From NCBI RefSeq assembly GCF_012849095.1, contig NZ_CP051680.1, forward strand, positions 7,126,001 to 7,190,000: DNA of 64,000 bases, read 5' to 3'. Positions 33,492 through 42,450 of the stretch are shown here, piece after piece; within the stretch, counting starts at the first letter, position 1, and each line of letters opens with the position of its first letter. Position numbers and translations under genes: made by a program. The stretch is from Cohnella herbarum. Lineage in GTDB: Bacteria > Bacillota > Bacilli > Paenibacillales > Paenibacillaceae. The notes beneath the pieces are model-generated. The model searched no databases and was not told the origin of the DNA. It saw nothing but the letters and a program-made list of their open reading frames with translations.

Positions 33492-34358
33492 TCAAGCTGC
33501 GATCGTAAGCCGAATCTCGATGCCGGAGGGATCGTTAACCCGCCAATAATCGGCTTCCTGAGCGAAAGGGATACCGGAGGTTCCCAACTGCGCGAGAATA
33601 CGTTCGAGTTCCCCCTCGGTTGGCAGCACGATCGTATAGAAGGCTAAGCCGGTACTGTTGGCCGGAGGCTGCGGCGCGCCTACTCCCGCCCAGATGTTCA
33701 TGCCGATATGGTGGTGATAACCTCCGGCGGAGATGAAGTACGCCCCCATTTTTTTCGAAACATCGGCGACTACGTCAAACCCTAAGATGTCGCAATAGAA
33801 CGTTTTGGACGCGGAAAGCTCGCTTACGTGCAGATGGATGTGCCCGAGAATCGTCTCCGGAGACAAGCCGGTCCAAGGCTTATTTCCCGCCAATTCGAGC
33901 AGCCCCTTAATATCCACGGGATCCGTTCCCATGATATAGTTCCCTTCCGCATCCTTCTTCCATTCGGAGCGAGGACGGTCGCGGTAGATTTCGATGCCGT
34001 TATGATCGGGGTCGGAGAGATATAAGGCTTCGCTTACGAGATGGTCTCCTTGCCCGACTTGGACTCCGGACTCTGCCAACTTGCGTAGGGACAAGCCCAG
34101 TTGTTCCCGCGTCGGTACGAGTATTGCGAAATGATATAGCCCGGTAGTGGATCTTCGCGCAACGGGCGCGGCATCTTGTACTTCCTCGAGAATCAGGAAG
34201 GTCGATTTGCCATTAACGGTCATATGGGCTATTCCCGCCTCTTCCCTAAGTACTCGGAAGCCGATGATTTCCTTATAGAAGCGGATAGAGCGTTGAAGAT
34301 CTCTTACCTTTAGCTTAAGTTGCCCGAGAACCGTATCGGCATGAATGGATTGAGACAT
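33492..34358 (-). CDS. catE: CatE-like extradiol ring-cleavage dioxygenase (two VOC modules)
   Basis: About 288 residues made of two VOC (glyoxalase fold) modules. The N-terminal module (GQLKLKVRDLQRSIRFYKEIIGF) is structural; the C-terminal module has the iron ligands in GHIHLHVSEL, GYHHHIGMNIW and GIEIRL (His, His, Glu). Architecture and size match Bacillus subtilis CatE, catechol-2,3-dioxygenase, which detoxifies catechol. The ATG follows GGGGG eight bases upstream. Other extradiol substrates are possible. Monocistronic. Confidence 0.85.
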   Translation of the reverse strand: MSQSIHADTVLGQLKLKVRDLQRSIRFYKEIIGFRVLREEAGIAHMTVNGKSTFLILEEVQDAAPVARRSTTGLYHFAILVPTREQLGLSLRKLAESGVQVGQGDHLVSEALYLSDPDHNGIEIYRDRPRSEWKKDAEGNYIMGTDPVDIKGLLELAGNKPWTGLSPETILGHIHLHVSELSASKTFYCDILGFDVVADVSKKMGAYFISAGGYHHHIGMNIWAGVGAPQPPANSTGLAFYTIVLPTEGELERILAQLGTSGIPFAQEADYWRVNDPSGIEIRLTIAA

Positions 34359-34461
34359 TTGTCATACCCCCACAACGATTAGTTACTTAATGTAAGTTAC
34401 TATATCAAATAAATTAAAGGATGTAAATCCGTTCGCTCGTCGTAGTCTCTCCGATCCACCC

Positions 34462-34501
34462 GAAAATAAATAAACCCGCGAAGCCGATTCGGCATCGCGG
34501 G
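34462..34501 (-). terminator. terminator of the DUF4062 operon
   Basis: On the minus strand CCCGCGATGCCGA and TCGGCTTCGCGGG pair with one mismatch, followed by TTTATTTATTTT. It lies 18 bases after the small downstream gene. Confidence 0.85.
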
Positions 34502-34518
34502 CAGTTATCGAATCTTAT

Positions 34519-34704
34519 TTAATGACGCTGAGTCGCTTTGGCGAACCGTTCTTGAATGAGGGTATTGCTTAGCTTCCAAGCGGACAGATTCTCGTTAAGC
34601 AGTTGCGTCGACGATTTCTTGGAAGGAGCGAACAGAAGCGCGTCCTTCGGTTGAGCTCCGACCGCGAGACTAACCTTGCCGTTCTTGGATACGTATACGC
34701 TCAT
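34519..34704 (-). CDS. 61-residue protein coupled to DUF4062 gene
   Basis: MSVYVSKNGKVSLAVGAQ starts a small soluble protein with a predicted beta-hairpin, then a Ser/Lys segment and a helix (NENLSAWKLSNTLIQERF). No family recognised. Its ATG overlaps the DUF4062 stop by four bases (ATGA), so it is translationally coupled, and a strong terminator follows. Coupling argues that it is a real gene and a functional partner, perhaps an inhibitor or subunit. Confidence 0.7.
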   Translation of the reverse strand: MSVYVSKNGKVSLAVGAQPKDALLFAPSKKSSTQLLNENLSAWKLSNTLIQERFAKATQRH

Positions 34705-35849
34705 GATTGCATGCCTCCTAAGAACATTTTGATCATCACGACCAAGTAAGGATTTTTATTAATTATAGCATCATTTACGCTCTCTTGGTAGGTCATGTAC
34801 TTGTGATTATCCCAGTCCGAATTCGCGGGAAAATGCAGCGTAAGCACGTAGTCGCCTTGTTTGAAGCAGCAATAGAACATTTGTTTCGCCTGCGTATAAT
34901 GAACGGTATCCTTACCTAAATTATAAGTTAACGCAACGTATGAGCTTTTGTCTTCGAGCCTGAAGGAACGGTTCCAGGCGACGTCGGAACATTTGGCCAC
35001 GTATTTCATTTTGTCGTTTTCGTTCGTGTATAGGGTCGCTCCGATGCAAGCTTTGTAAGAGCCGATAACTTCGGTCATATATTTCCCGTATCGATGTTCG
35101 ATTAGTCCTCCAGACATTCTATGCATGATCGCCGTTAATATCGCTTCGTAATTCGAGGCATCGGGCGATTGCGTAAGCAAGGACAGTTGAGACAGAAACC
35201 GGAAAGCGTCCTCGGATTGTTCCAGTCTTTTGCCGTTTTCCATAATGGAATGCTGAAGCGGAAGCAACATGGATCCTCTGCGGAGCAGATCGCTGAAATA
35301 TTCTTTCCAATCGATTCTAACGCCTAACGAGATATCGTCCATATACACGTTTCGAATGGTTAAGTCATGGAGCAGGAACCAGACATACGGATCGATATGA
35401 GCGGGAATGTCGGAATTAAGCTTAAGAGCGGTCATCATGACTTCGGGAGAGGGATGCTGGTTCGATTCGCTTATGTATTGCTCCAGGAAGTCGTCTATCC
35501 ATTTCTTGATGCGTCCGAAGAATAAAGCTTTTACCGTGACGTCCACGAAAACGAGAATCGTTTTGTCCCGGTCGTAAGCTTTAATGAACTCCATGTGGGT
35601 AACCGTTCTCTGCGCCGGCTTATGGTAGGTACCTCCGTTATTCCCGATGAACAGCAAGAAAATATCGGATTCCTCGACCGCTTCGAGGCATTTGACGACG
35701 GGATCGATATTCGCCGGCCAAGGGCCGAGATTCTCTTCCCACATGAGCGGTTCGTGCCCGAGATCCCTGAGTTCGGCGAACGCATCCCTGCGCAGCCGTT
35801 TAAGCCCGTCCTCGTTGACTGAACTAATAAAAATTTTCGTTTTCGCCAA
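34701..35849 (-). CDS. DUF4062-domain protein with unrecognised C-terminal sensor-like domain
   Basis: The N-terminal 110 residues match the DUF4062 pattern, a TIR- or nucleoside-deoxyribosyltransferase-like Rossmann fold: KTKIFISSV at the first strand, AFAELRDLGHEPLMWE, CLEAVEESDIFLLFIGNNGG and the conserved acidic helix THMEFIKAY. DUF4062 is often fused to NTPase or effector modules in bacterial defence and signalling proteins. Here it is followed by a helical part and a C-terminal region (about 250-375) that looks GAF-like (CIGATLYTNEND ... YVLTLHFPAN) but was not assigned. TTG start at 35849 with GGGGGG about eleven bases upstream. Two-gene operon with the 61-residue protein. Function is open. 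Confidence 0.75.
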   Translation of the reverse strand: MAKTKIFISSVNEDGLKRLRRDAFAELRDLGHEPLMWEENLGPWPANIDPVVKCLEAVEESDIFLLFIGNNGGTYHKPAQRTVTHMEFIKAYDRDKTILVFVDVTVKALFFGRIKKWIDDFLEQYISESNQHPSPEVMMTALKLNSDIPAHIDPYVWFLLHDLTIRNVYMDDISLGVRIDWKEYFSDLLRRGSMLLPLQHSIMENGKRLEQSEDAFRFLSQLSLLTQSPDASNYEAILTAIMHRMSGGLIEHRYGKYMTEVIGSYKACIGATLYTNENDKMKYVAKCSDVAWNRSFRLEDKSSYVALTYNLGKDTVHYTQAKQMFYCCFKQGDYVLTLHFPANSDWDNHKYMTYQESVNDAIINKNPYLVVMIKMFLGGMQS

Positions 35850-35993
35850 TCGTCAACACGCCCCCCGTCATCTTACAGGCTTCCCCCCATTATAACCCAA
35901 CGGGACCGGCTCTTGATATTCGATTTTTGCAGTATCGTAGCGCATCCCCCTTCATAGAGTAGCAATAGCGAATCAATGCCGGGAGGGGACGTA

Positions 35994-36917
35994 ATGGCGA
36001 TTAAACCATTGGCGTTGCAGCAAGGAGATACGGTAGGAATCGTTACGTTGGGCAGTCCTCTCGCGCCGGAGACGATCAACGCCCGCGTTGCGTACTTGCG
36101 TTCGATGGGGCTAAACGTTATTCTAGGCCGCTACGCGTTCGAAGAGAACGGTTTTTTGGCCGGGACGGATAGGCAGCGTGCCGAGGATCTTATGGATATG
36201 TTCGCTAACGATAGCGTGAGGTTAATCCTTCCATCCCGCGGAGGGGTCGGCGTGGAGGGAATTCTTCCTTTCCTGGATTATTCGTTTATTCGTCGTCATC
36301 CGAAGATCGTTAGCGGATACAGCGATATTACAGTGCTGTTAAACGTGCTCTCGCAATTATCCGGTATCATTACGTTGCACAGCCTGTTGCTCCTCGATTT
36401 TAAACCGGAGACGCCTCCGTACAATTTCGAGCAGTTTTTTACGGCTACCTCATCGAATAAAGTGCCACGCGCGATCGATAATCCTCCGGGAAAACCGCTT
36501 GTCGGCAAAGTGCCCGGAAGCGCGACCGGAACTCTCGTAGGAGGGAATTTAACCTCGTTCGTGGGTTCTCTCGGCACGCCGTTCGAGATCGATACGAAAG
36601 GTAAAATATTGTTTCTGGAGGAAGTCCATGAACCGGTAAACACCGTGTATCGTTACCTATTGCAGCTTAGTCTCGCAGGGAAGTTCAAGGATTGCGTCGG
36701 GATTATCATGGGAGAATGCACGGGCTGCCAAGATGCTTACGGGCAAACGTACGAAGATTTAATCGAAGATTATATCGTGCCGTTCGGCAAGCCGCTGATC
36801 GCCGACTTGGCGACCGGTCATGGCATTTACAAAGCGGCTCTGCCGATCGGAGCATTGGTGAATATGAACGCGAACAACGGAACGATTACCATTCTAGAGC
36901 CGGCGATTCGCTATTGA
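35994..36917 (+). CDS. LD-carboxypeptidase (peptidase S66, LdcA/MccF family)
   Basis: Start ATG 35994, five bases after GGGAGGGG. Removes the terminal D-Ala from muropeptide tetrapeptides during cell-wall recycling, or acts MccF-like on peptide antibiotics. The nucleophile is S110 in SGYSDITVLL, the Glu lies in FLEEVHEP (about 209-213) and the His in ATGHGIYKAA is H276, matching the Ser-Glu-His triad. 307 residues, normal. SRGGVGVEGILPFLDY is the S66 oxyanion-side motif. No signal peptide, so cytoplasmic. Confidence 0.9.
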   Translation: MAIKPLALQQGDTVGIVTLGSPLAPETINARVAYLRSMGLNVILGRYAFEENGFLAGTDRQRAEDLMDMFANDSVRLILPSRGGVGVEGILPFLDYSFIRRHPKIVSGYSDITVLLNVLSQLSGIITLHSLLLLDFKPETPPYNFEQFFTATSSNKVPRAIDNPPGKPLVGKVPGSATGTLVGGNLTSFVGSLGTPFEIDTKGKILFLEEVHEPVNTVYRYLLQLSLAGKFKDCVGIIMGECTGCQDAYGQTYEDLIEDYIVPFGKPLIADLATGHGIYKAALPIGALVNMNANNGTITILEPAIRY

Positions 36918-37060
36918 GACTGGCTTTGGTTATCATCGATCCGCCGAAAAGAAGTTTTGCATTTTTAATCAAATCGAATAAAATTAAGAAACAACCTCTT
37001 GAATCTTATGGTTTCATGGTTGGTATGTTTGGTTTGAATGGGAAGCGAGGAGTGAGATCT

Positions 37061-37654
37061 ATGTCTATCGTAAGTAACATTATGGAGCATAACCAGCAGT
37101 TCGTTGAGCAGAAGAAGTACGAGAAATATTTAACGGACAAGTTCCCGGAGAAGAAAGTAGCCATCTTAACGTGCATGGATACGCGTCTTGTCGAGCTGTT
37201 GCCCAAAGCGCTGAACTTGCGCAACGGGGACGCGAAAATAATCAAGAATGCGGGCGCGATCTTAACCCAGCCTTTCGGAAGCGCGATGCGGAGCATATTG
37301 ATCGCGATTCATGAAATGGGAGTGAAAGAGGTGCTTGTCATCGGGCATCACGGTTGCGGCATGACCCAGCTAGACTCGGCCTCGCTCGTGGAGAAATTCA
37401 AGGCGAACGGGATTTCGGAGACGGTAATCGAAACGTTGGAAAACTCGGGCATCCGGATGGATCGTTTCCTGAGAGGGTTCGATCGTCCCGAAGAAGGCGT
37501 GAAACACAGCATCGATATGATCCGCAGACATCCGTTGGTTCCTTCCTTTATCCCGGTGCATGGTTTTGTTATGGATCCGACAACCGGTAAGCTTGAGCTG
37601 ATTTGCGACGGTTATGCCGCTATGGAGGCGAAAAAAGCGGGGGCTACCGAGTGA
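37061..37654 (+). CDS. beta-class carbonic anhydrase
   Basis: Start ATG 37061 after GAGGAG. 197 residues. The zinc ligands C38, H96 and C99 sit in CMDTRL and GHHGCGM, and the catalytic dyad D40-R42 in CMDTR. The protein resembles the YtiB/YvdA-type short enzymes of Bacillales. It interconverts CO2 and bicarbonate in the cytoplasm. The upstream frame continues open through the previous gene's end but the ribosome site and family start fix this ATG. Confidence 0.92.
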   Translation: MSIVSNIMEHNQQFVEQKKYEKYLTDKFPEKKVAILTCMDTRLVELLPKALNLRNGDAKIIKNAGAILTQPFGSAMRSILIAIHEMGVKEVLVIGHHGCGMTQLDSASLVEKFKANGISETVIETLENSGIRMDRFLRGFDRPEEGVKHSIDMIRRHPLVPSFIPVHGFVMDPTTGKLELICDGYAAMEAKKAGATE

Positions 37655-37733
37655 AATGCGGGGAGTTTGGCAAGTACGAACCGTGAATATTCGTTAGTGG
37701 CAAGTGGCTTCCACTAAAGGCAGTTAAGGTCAG

Positions 37734-37760
37734 GGCTCCCGTAAGGGAGCTTCTTTGTTT
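37734..37760 (+). terminator. terminator after carbonic anhydrase gene
   Basis: GGCTCCC-GTAA-GGGAGC followed by TTCTTTGTTT. A second small hairpin TTAGTGG/CCACTAA lies at 37694-37717. Confidence 0.75.
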
Positions 37761-37881
37761 AACAATCAATCCCTGGTCCCTCTAACGGATGGACGCCGCA
37801 ATTTGCCAAAACGGATTCATTTGGGCACAATAAGGATAAGGACATAAGAGAAAATAGCGAGAGCTACGATGGAGGAAAACG

Positions 37882-38445
37882 ATGAAACGTTCAACGATTA
37901 CGTGGATTGTCGTTGCGGCATTGGTGCTTATCGTCGTGATGTCGACGGTGGGCTCCTACAACAGACTCGTCTCGTCGGAAACGGCGGTAGACAACAAGGA
38001 AGCGCAGATCGATACCCAGCTTCAGCGTCGGGAGGACGTCATTCCGAATTTGGTCAATACGGTCAAAGGATACGCGGCCCACGAGAAGGAAGTATTCCAA
38101 GCGATCGCCGACGCGCGAAGCAAGCTTGCGGGTGCAGGCACCACCACGGAGAAAGCGGCGGCTAACGCCGAACTCGAAGGGGCCTTGTCGAGATTGCTCG
38201 TCGTCGTCGAGAATTATCCGACATTGAAGGCGGATGCGCAGTTTACCCGCTTGATGGATGAACTGTCGGGAACGGAAAACCGCATCGCGGTCGCCCGCCA
38301 GGATTATAACAATTCCGTCACGGATTTTAATACAAGGATCAAGAAGTTCCCGACCGCTCTCTATGCATCGCTATTCGGCTTCGAGAAGAAAGACCTGTTC
38401 AAGGCGGCGCCGGGCGCGGAAACCGTGCCTGAAGTACAGTTCTGA
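37882..38445 (+). CDS. LemA-family membrane protein
   Basis: 187 residues; ATG after GGAGG. An N-terminal membrane helix (TWIVVAALVLIVVMSTV) leads into the conserved LemA coiled-coil domain: YNRLVSSETAVDNKEAQIDTQLQRREDVIPNLVNTVKGY (in part) and YNNSVTDFNTRIKKFPTALYASLFGF. Function of LemA is not settled; it is commonly paired with TPM-domain proteins, as here, where the next gene starts inside the LemA stop codon. Confidence 0.92.
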   Translation: MKRSTITWIVVAALVLIVVMSTVGSYNRLVSSETAVDNKEAQIDTQLQRREDVIPNLVNTVKGYAAHEKEVFQAIADARSKLAGAGTTTEKAAANAELEGALSRLLVVVENYPTLKADAQFTRLMDELSGTENRIAVARQDYNNSVTDFNTRIKKFPTALYASLFGFEKKDLFKAAPGAETVPEVQF

Positions 38446-39242
38446 TGATGGCTCGGATAAGACTTAGCGTGAGGAAATACGCGTTAAGCTTGTTGATCTT
38501 GATCCCGCTCTTGCTCACGTTGGCAGGAGCAGGAGGAGTCCATGTCCACGCGCAAACGGATAGCCGTTACGGCGTCTATGTTCAGGATGAAGCTAATGTC
38601 CTTTCTTCGCAAACGCGCAGCGAACTATACGCAAGGGCGAAATGGCTGAAAGAGAACACCGGAACGGCGCAAATCGGTATCGTAACGATTCGATCTCTGG
38701 ACGGACAGACGCTCGAAGATGTGGCGGTCGCGACCTTCCGCAAGCTGGGACTTGGAGATTCGGCGAGGAACGACGGCGTGTTGCTGCTGTACTCCGCATC
38801 CGACGGCCACGTAAGGATGGAAGTCGGATACGGGCTGGAAGGACGTATTCCGGACGGGAAAGCCGGGGCGATCCTGGATCAATACTTTGTCCCTAATCGC
38901 GACTCGGGGCAACTCGACGCGGCTTTCTTACAGACGCAAAGCGCGATCTTGAACGAGATCGCCGCGGAATACGGTTTGGACTCATCGGGGGTTACGGAAG
39001 AGCTTGCGCCTCCTATGGGAGTTAGCGACGGCAGCAATTTCTTCGAAAGCATTCCCGGCTACATGAAGGTGTTGCTTGGCTTGGGGATCGCATTGCTCAT
39101 TTTCCTCGACTTCAAGTTTACGGGAGGAGCGATTACCTTTTCCGTGATCAACTTGTTAGGCCGCAGAGGAGGATCCGGAGGCGGTGCCGGCGGCGGACGA
39201 GGCGGCGGCGGATCGTCCGGAGGCGGAGGCGCGAGCAGGTAA
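38445..39242 (+). CDS. TPM-domain protein (YgcG-like)
   Basis: 265 residues with a signal peptide (KYALSLLILIPLLLTLAGAGG), an extracellular TPM domain (YVQDEANVLSSQTRSEL, IGIVTIRSLDGQTLEDVA, NDGVLLLYS, VGYGLEGRIPDG) and one C-terminal membrane helix (VLLGLGIALLIFLDFKF) followed by a Gly/Ser-rich cytoplasmic tail. TPM domains have been linked to phosphatase activity and photosystem repair in plants. ATG and the LemA TGA share one base, so the pair is coupled. Confidence 0.9.
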   Translation: MMARIRLSVRKYALSLLILIPLLLTLAGAGGVHVHAQTDSRYGVYVQDEANVLSSQTRSELYARAKWLKENTGTAQIGIVTIRSLDGQTLEDVAVATFRKLGLGDSARNDGVLLLYSASDGHVRMEVGYGLEGRIPDGKAGAILDQYFVPNRDSGQLDAAFLQTQSAILNEIAAEYGLDSSGVTEELAPPMGVSDGSNFFESIPGYMKVLLGLGIALLIFLDFKFTGGAITFSVINLLGRRGGSGGGAGGGRGGGGSSGGGGASR

Positions 39243-39261
39243 GACGATCATAGGTTTGCGG

Positions 39262-39293
39262 AAGAGTCCGGATGAAACCGTCCGGACTCTTTG
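39262..39293 (+). terminator. terminator after LemA-TPM operon
   Basis: AAGAGTCCGGA and TCCGGACTCTT form a perfect 11-bp stem with an 8-base loop; the T-tract is short (CTTTGCGTT). Confidence 0.65.
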
Positions 39294-39345
39294 CGTTGTG
39301 CAGGAACCGCCGTTCGCGATGTAGAATTTTATAGAAAAAGCACGA

Positions 39346-42300
39346 ATGCGAGCTAGAATAACGGGTGAAGTCGTGAAACGTAAATTAGGAATCGTTATCG
39401 CGGTATTTATCGCGTTGATCGGCATAAGAAGCTTATGGATATACGTAGGGGGAACGCAGCAACCTCCTCAGGCTAAAGCCGGCGTCTTGGACTTGTCGGA
39501 ATGGAATGTCGGAGCTTCCTCCGCGGCGGATATCCAAACCGCGGGCGACGTCTTAAGCCTGCGCGGGGAATGGGAATTCTATCCCGGCAAGCTCATCGAG
39601 CCCGGAAGCGGTCCGTTTCCGATTGAAGATGAACGGGTGCGTTATTTGCAAGTGCCGGGTGCTTGGGATACGGCCATAGCTCCGGGCAACCCGACTCCGT
39701 TCGGCTACGGCACATACAGGCTTCGAATTTTGTTGCCTCGTCAAGGGGCGGACGAATATGCGATTCAAGCGCAAGTCATAAGAACCGCTCACAAGTTGTT
39801 CGTGGACGGTAAGCTCGTCGGACAACAGGGCGTACCGGGAATAGACCGAGAGCATTCCGAGCCTCGCGTAATGCCTTATACGGTTAAGGTTACCCCAGAT
39901 GCGGACGGCATGATGGAGCTTGTCATAGTTGCTTCTAATTTCGATTACGGCAGCCTAGGCGGTATTTTCCAGAATATCCAATTCGGTTCATCGGAAGCGG
40001 TCGAACGTAACGTTCAGCTCCGGTTAGTCGGGAATAATCTGTTGATGGGCTTCTATATCGTGAGCGGCCTATACTTCATGTTCCTGTATTTATTCCGCAG
40101 GCAAAACAAAGAACTGCTGTACTTCGGTCTCTTCTTCTGGATGTCGCTGCTCTTCTGGGCGTCGCACGGAGAAAGGCTGTTATTCTGGCTGTTTCCCGAT
40201 ATCGGCTATAATTGGCAAACGAAGCTGCAGATGCTTCCTTCCATCGGTCTGTACTCGAGCTTGTTCCTATTCGTTCTCGCCATGTTTCCCGGGTACGGCA
40301 ACAAGCGGGTCATCCGGTTTATTATGGCGTTGGCGATAGGAATGGCAGGCGCGGTCGTCGTCGCGGACGCTTCTTTGTTCTCCCAATGGGATACGCAGTT
40401 GATCGTAGGCGAAAGCATCGTGTTCTTCTACTCTCTCTATATTTTGCTTGCGGGCAGCTTCCGCCGGGAGAGCGAATCCGTATTCTCCTTAATCGCGGCG
40501 GTCTGCATTCTGATGGAAAGTTTAGTACACGCCTTCCGCTATTTAGGATTCGATACGGATGTTGCCGTCCCCCCGTTCGAAAGATTGTTGTTCGTGATTA
40601 TGATGGCTTTGTTTATCGCGAAAAGGTTCTTTACGAATATGGAGCAAGTGGAGATATTGTCGAAAAGGTTGCTGGTCGCGGATCGATTGAAGAACGATTT
40701 TCTTGCGAACACGTCCCAAGAAATCCGCGTGCCCTTGCACGGCATCATTAACCTGGCTCAAATTATGATCGACGAGGGGGAGCTTCAAGGAAAACGGCAA
40801 GAGGAACGTTTGTCGCTGATGGTCGCGACCGGGAGGAAGCTCGCCTATTTGTTGAACGATATTCTCGACTTATCCAAGCTAAATGACGGCGGGGTCGAAT
40901 TGGAGCTTCGCGCGGTCGACGCTCGTATGGCGATTAACGGGGTATTGGAAGTTATGCGGTATATGAGCGACAATGACGTCGTTAGCTTCGAGAACCGTAC
41001 GGAACCGGGCGTTCCGCATGTGTTGGCGGATGAACAGAGGCTTATGCAGATTTTGTTTAATCTGCTCCACTATACGGTTAAATCCGGAGCGGAAGGCTTG
41101 ATCGTCGTGAAAGCGGAGCTAACCGGAGACCCCGGCAAGGCGTCGGTGATTATTCATGCCGATCGTAACGGTAATTTGCCTAAGGAAACGTTATCGGACA
41201 CCGAAATGAATCTTGAAATTAGCGAAAAGCTGATTGAAATGCACGGGGGGACCTTAGCTGTCTCGACCTCGACCTCGGCCGAGAATGCTCAGGAGCTTCG
41301 ATTCGAGCTCCCGTTATCCGCCGAACAGGACGAAGTGCCGGATTCAATCGCTAGATTGCTTGGCGATGAAGAGGGCGATGACGACGACGTTAATTCGCTC
41401 ATCGCGGCTACCTCCAACGCCTTTGCCGAGGTTCATCCATCCCCGGATGCCCCCAAAGCTTTGATCGTTGACGACGATCCCGTGGGGCTGAAGATCATGG
41501 CGGATATTCTTCGTCAGGAAGGATTGCGCGTAACCGCCGTCTCGGACGGCATGCAGGGGCTTCAAGCATGGGAGAGGGAATCGGACTGGGATCTGGTCGT
41601 ATTGGACGTTATGCTCCCCCGGTTGTCCGGCTACGAGCTATGCCGCCATATCCGGACAAGAAACTCTTTCTACGACTTGCCGGTGCTTTTCTTGACGTCC
41701 CGCAATCTGCCTGCCGACCTGCTCGTCGGCTTCAATGCCGGAGCCAACGATTATGTCACCCAACCGATCGACGCATCCGAATTCAAAGCCCGAACGAGAA
41801 CCTTGTTGAGAATGAAGCAATCGATTCGGGATCAGCTCCATATGGAGATGGCGCTCATCCAAGCTCAGATTAAACCGCATTTTCTGTATAATACCTTAAA
41901 CACGATCGCGAGCTTAAGCGAGATAGATCCGGAAAGAACCCGGGAGCTTCTGAACGACTTCGGCAGCTATTTGCGCAACAGCTTCGATCTCCGCAACTTG
42001 GACAAGCTCGTAACCTTCGAGAAGGAGTGGACGCTTGTGCGGTCGTACTTGCAGATCGAGCAGGCTCGGTTCGGCAATCGGATACGCGTGAAGGTGGCGT
42101 TACCCGATCGCCTTCAATTCATGCTTCCGCCGTTAACGATTCAGCCCATCGTCGAAAATGCTCTAAGACATGGCATTCTGCCGCGATTCGAGGGCGGAGA
42201 GCTTCGGATCGAGGTTGAGGAGGAAACGGGGGGGTACCGGGTGATCGTACGGGATGACGGGGTCGGATTCAAGCCCGAGAAGATCGAGTCCGTGTTGTCG

Positions 42301-42450
42301 GGAGCTTATCGTTCCGGAATAGGACTGTTTAACGTACATCGCCGTTTGATTAACGCGCATGGCACGGGATTAAATATTAGCAGCGAGACGGGGGCGGGAA
42401 CCGAAGTCAGCTTTCGGATTCCGACCAAGGCGAAGGAGGAAATTTCTTGA
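39346..42450 (+). CDS. fused sensor: DISM sensor, degenerate HisKA kinase, degenerate receiver, LytS-type kinase
   Basis: 1034 residues. Order: membrane helix (14-33); DISMED2 jelly-roll (about 50-215); seven helices (230-430); HisKA-like region with NTSQEIRVPLHGI, where Q458 replaces the phosphorylated His; an ATPase-like domain (560-655) lacking the DxGxG and GxGxG boxes; a receiver (704-822) with the acidic pair and D754 but TQP (Q806) in place of the conserved Lys; and a His_kinase domain with H845 in QIKPHFLYNTL, N-box TIQPIVENALRHG, G1 DDGVGF and G2 GIGLFNVHRRL intact. Only the last module should phosphorylate. It overlaps the downstream response regulator by four bases. The start could also be GTG 39373. 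Confidence 0.88.
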   Translation: MRARITGEVVKRKLGIVIAVFIALIGIRSLWIYVGGTQQPPQAKAGVLDLSEWNVGASSAADIQTAGDVLSLRGEWEFYPGKLIEPGSGPFPIEDERVRYLQVPGAWDTAIAPGNPTPFGYGTYRLRILLPRQGADEYAIQAQVIRTAHKLFVDGKLVGQQGVPGIDREHSEPRVMPYTVKVTPDADGMMELVIVASNFDYGSLGGIFQNIQFGSSEAVERNVQLRLVGNNLLMGFYIVSGLYFMFLYLFRRQNKELLYFGLFFWMSLLFWASHGERLLFWLFPDIGYNWQTKLQMLPSIGLYSSLFLFVLAMFPGYGNKRVIRFIMALAIGMAGAVVVADASLFSQWDTQLIVGESIVFFYSLYILLAGSFRRESESVFSLIAAVCILMESLVHAFRYLGFDTDVAVPPFERLLFVIMMALFIAKRFFTNMEQVEILSKRLLVADRLKNDFLANTSQEIRVPLHGIINLAQIMIDEGELQGKRQEERLSLMVATGRKLAYLLNDILDLSKLNDGGVELELRAVDARMAINGVLEVMRYMSDNDVVSFENRTEPGVPHVLADEQRLMQILFNLLHYTVKSGAEGLIVVKAELTGDPGKASVIIHADRNGNLPKETLSDTEMNLEISEKLIEMHGGTLAVSTSTSAENAQELRFELPLSAEQDEVPDSIARLLGDEEGDDDDVNSLIAATSNAFAEVHPSPDAPKALIVDDDPVGLKIMADILRQEGLRVTAVSDGMQGLQAWERESDWDLVVLDVMLPRLSGYELCRHIRTRNSFYDLPVLFLTSRNLPADLLVGFNAGANDYVTQPIDASEFKARTRTLLRMKQSIRDQLHMEMALIQAQIKPHFLYNTLNTIASLSEIDPERTRELLNDFGSYLRNSFDLRNLDKLVTFEKEWTLVRSYLQIEQARFGNRIRVKVALPDRLQFMLPPLTIQPIVENALRHGILPRFEGGELRIEVEEETGGYRVIVRDDGVGFKPEKIESVLSGAYRSGIGLFNVHRRLINAHGTGLNISSETGAGTEVSFRIPTKAKEEIS

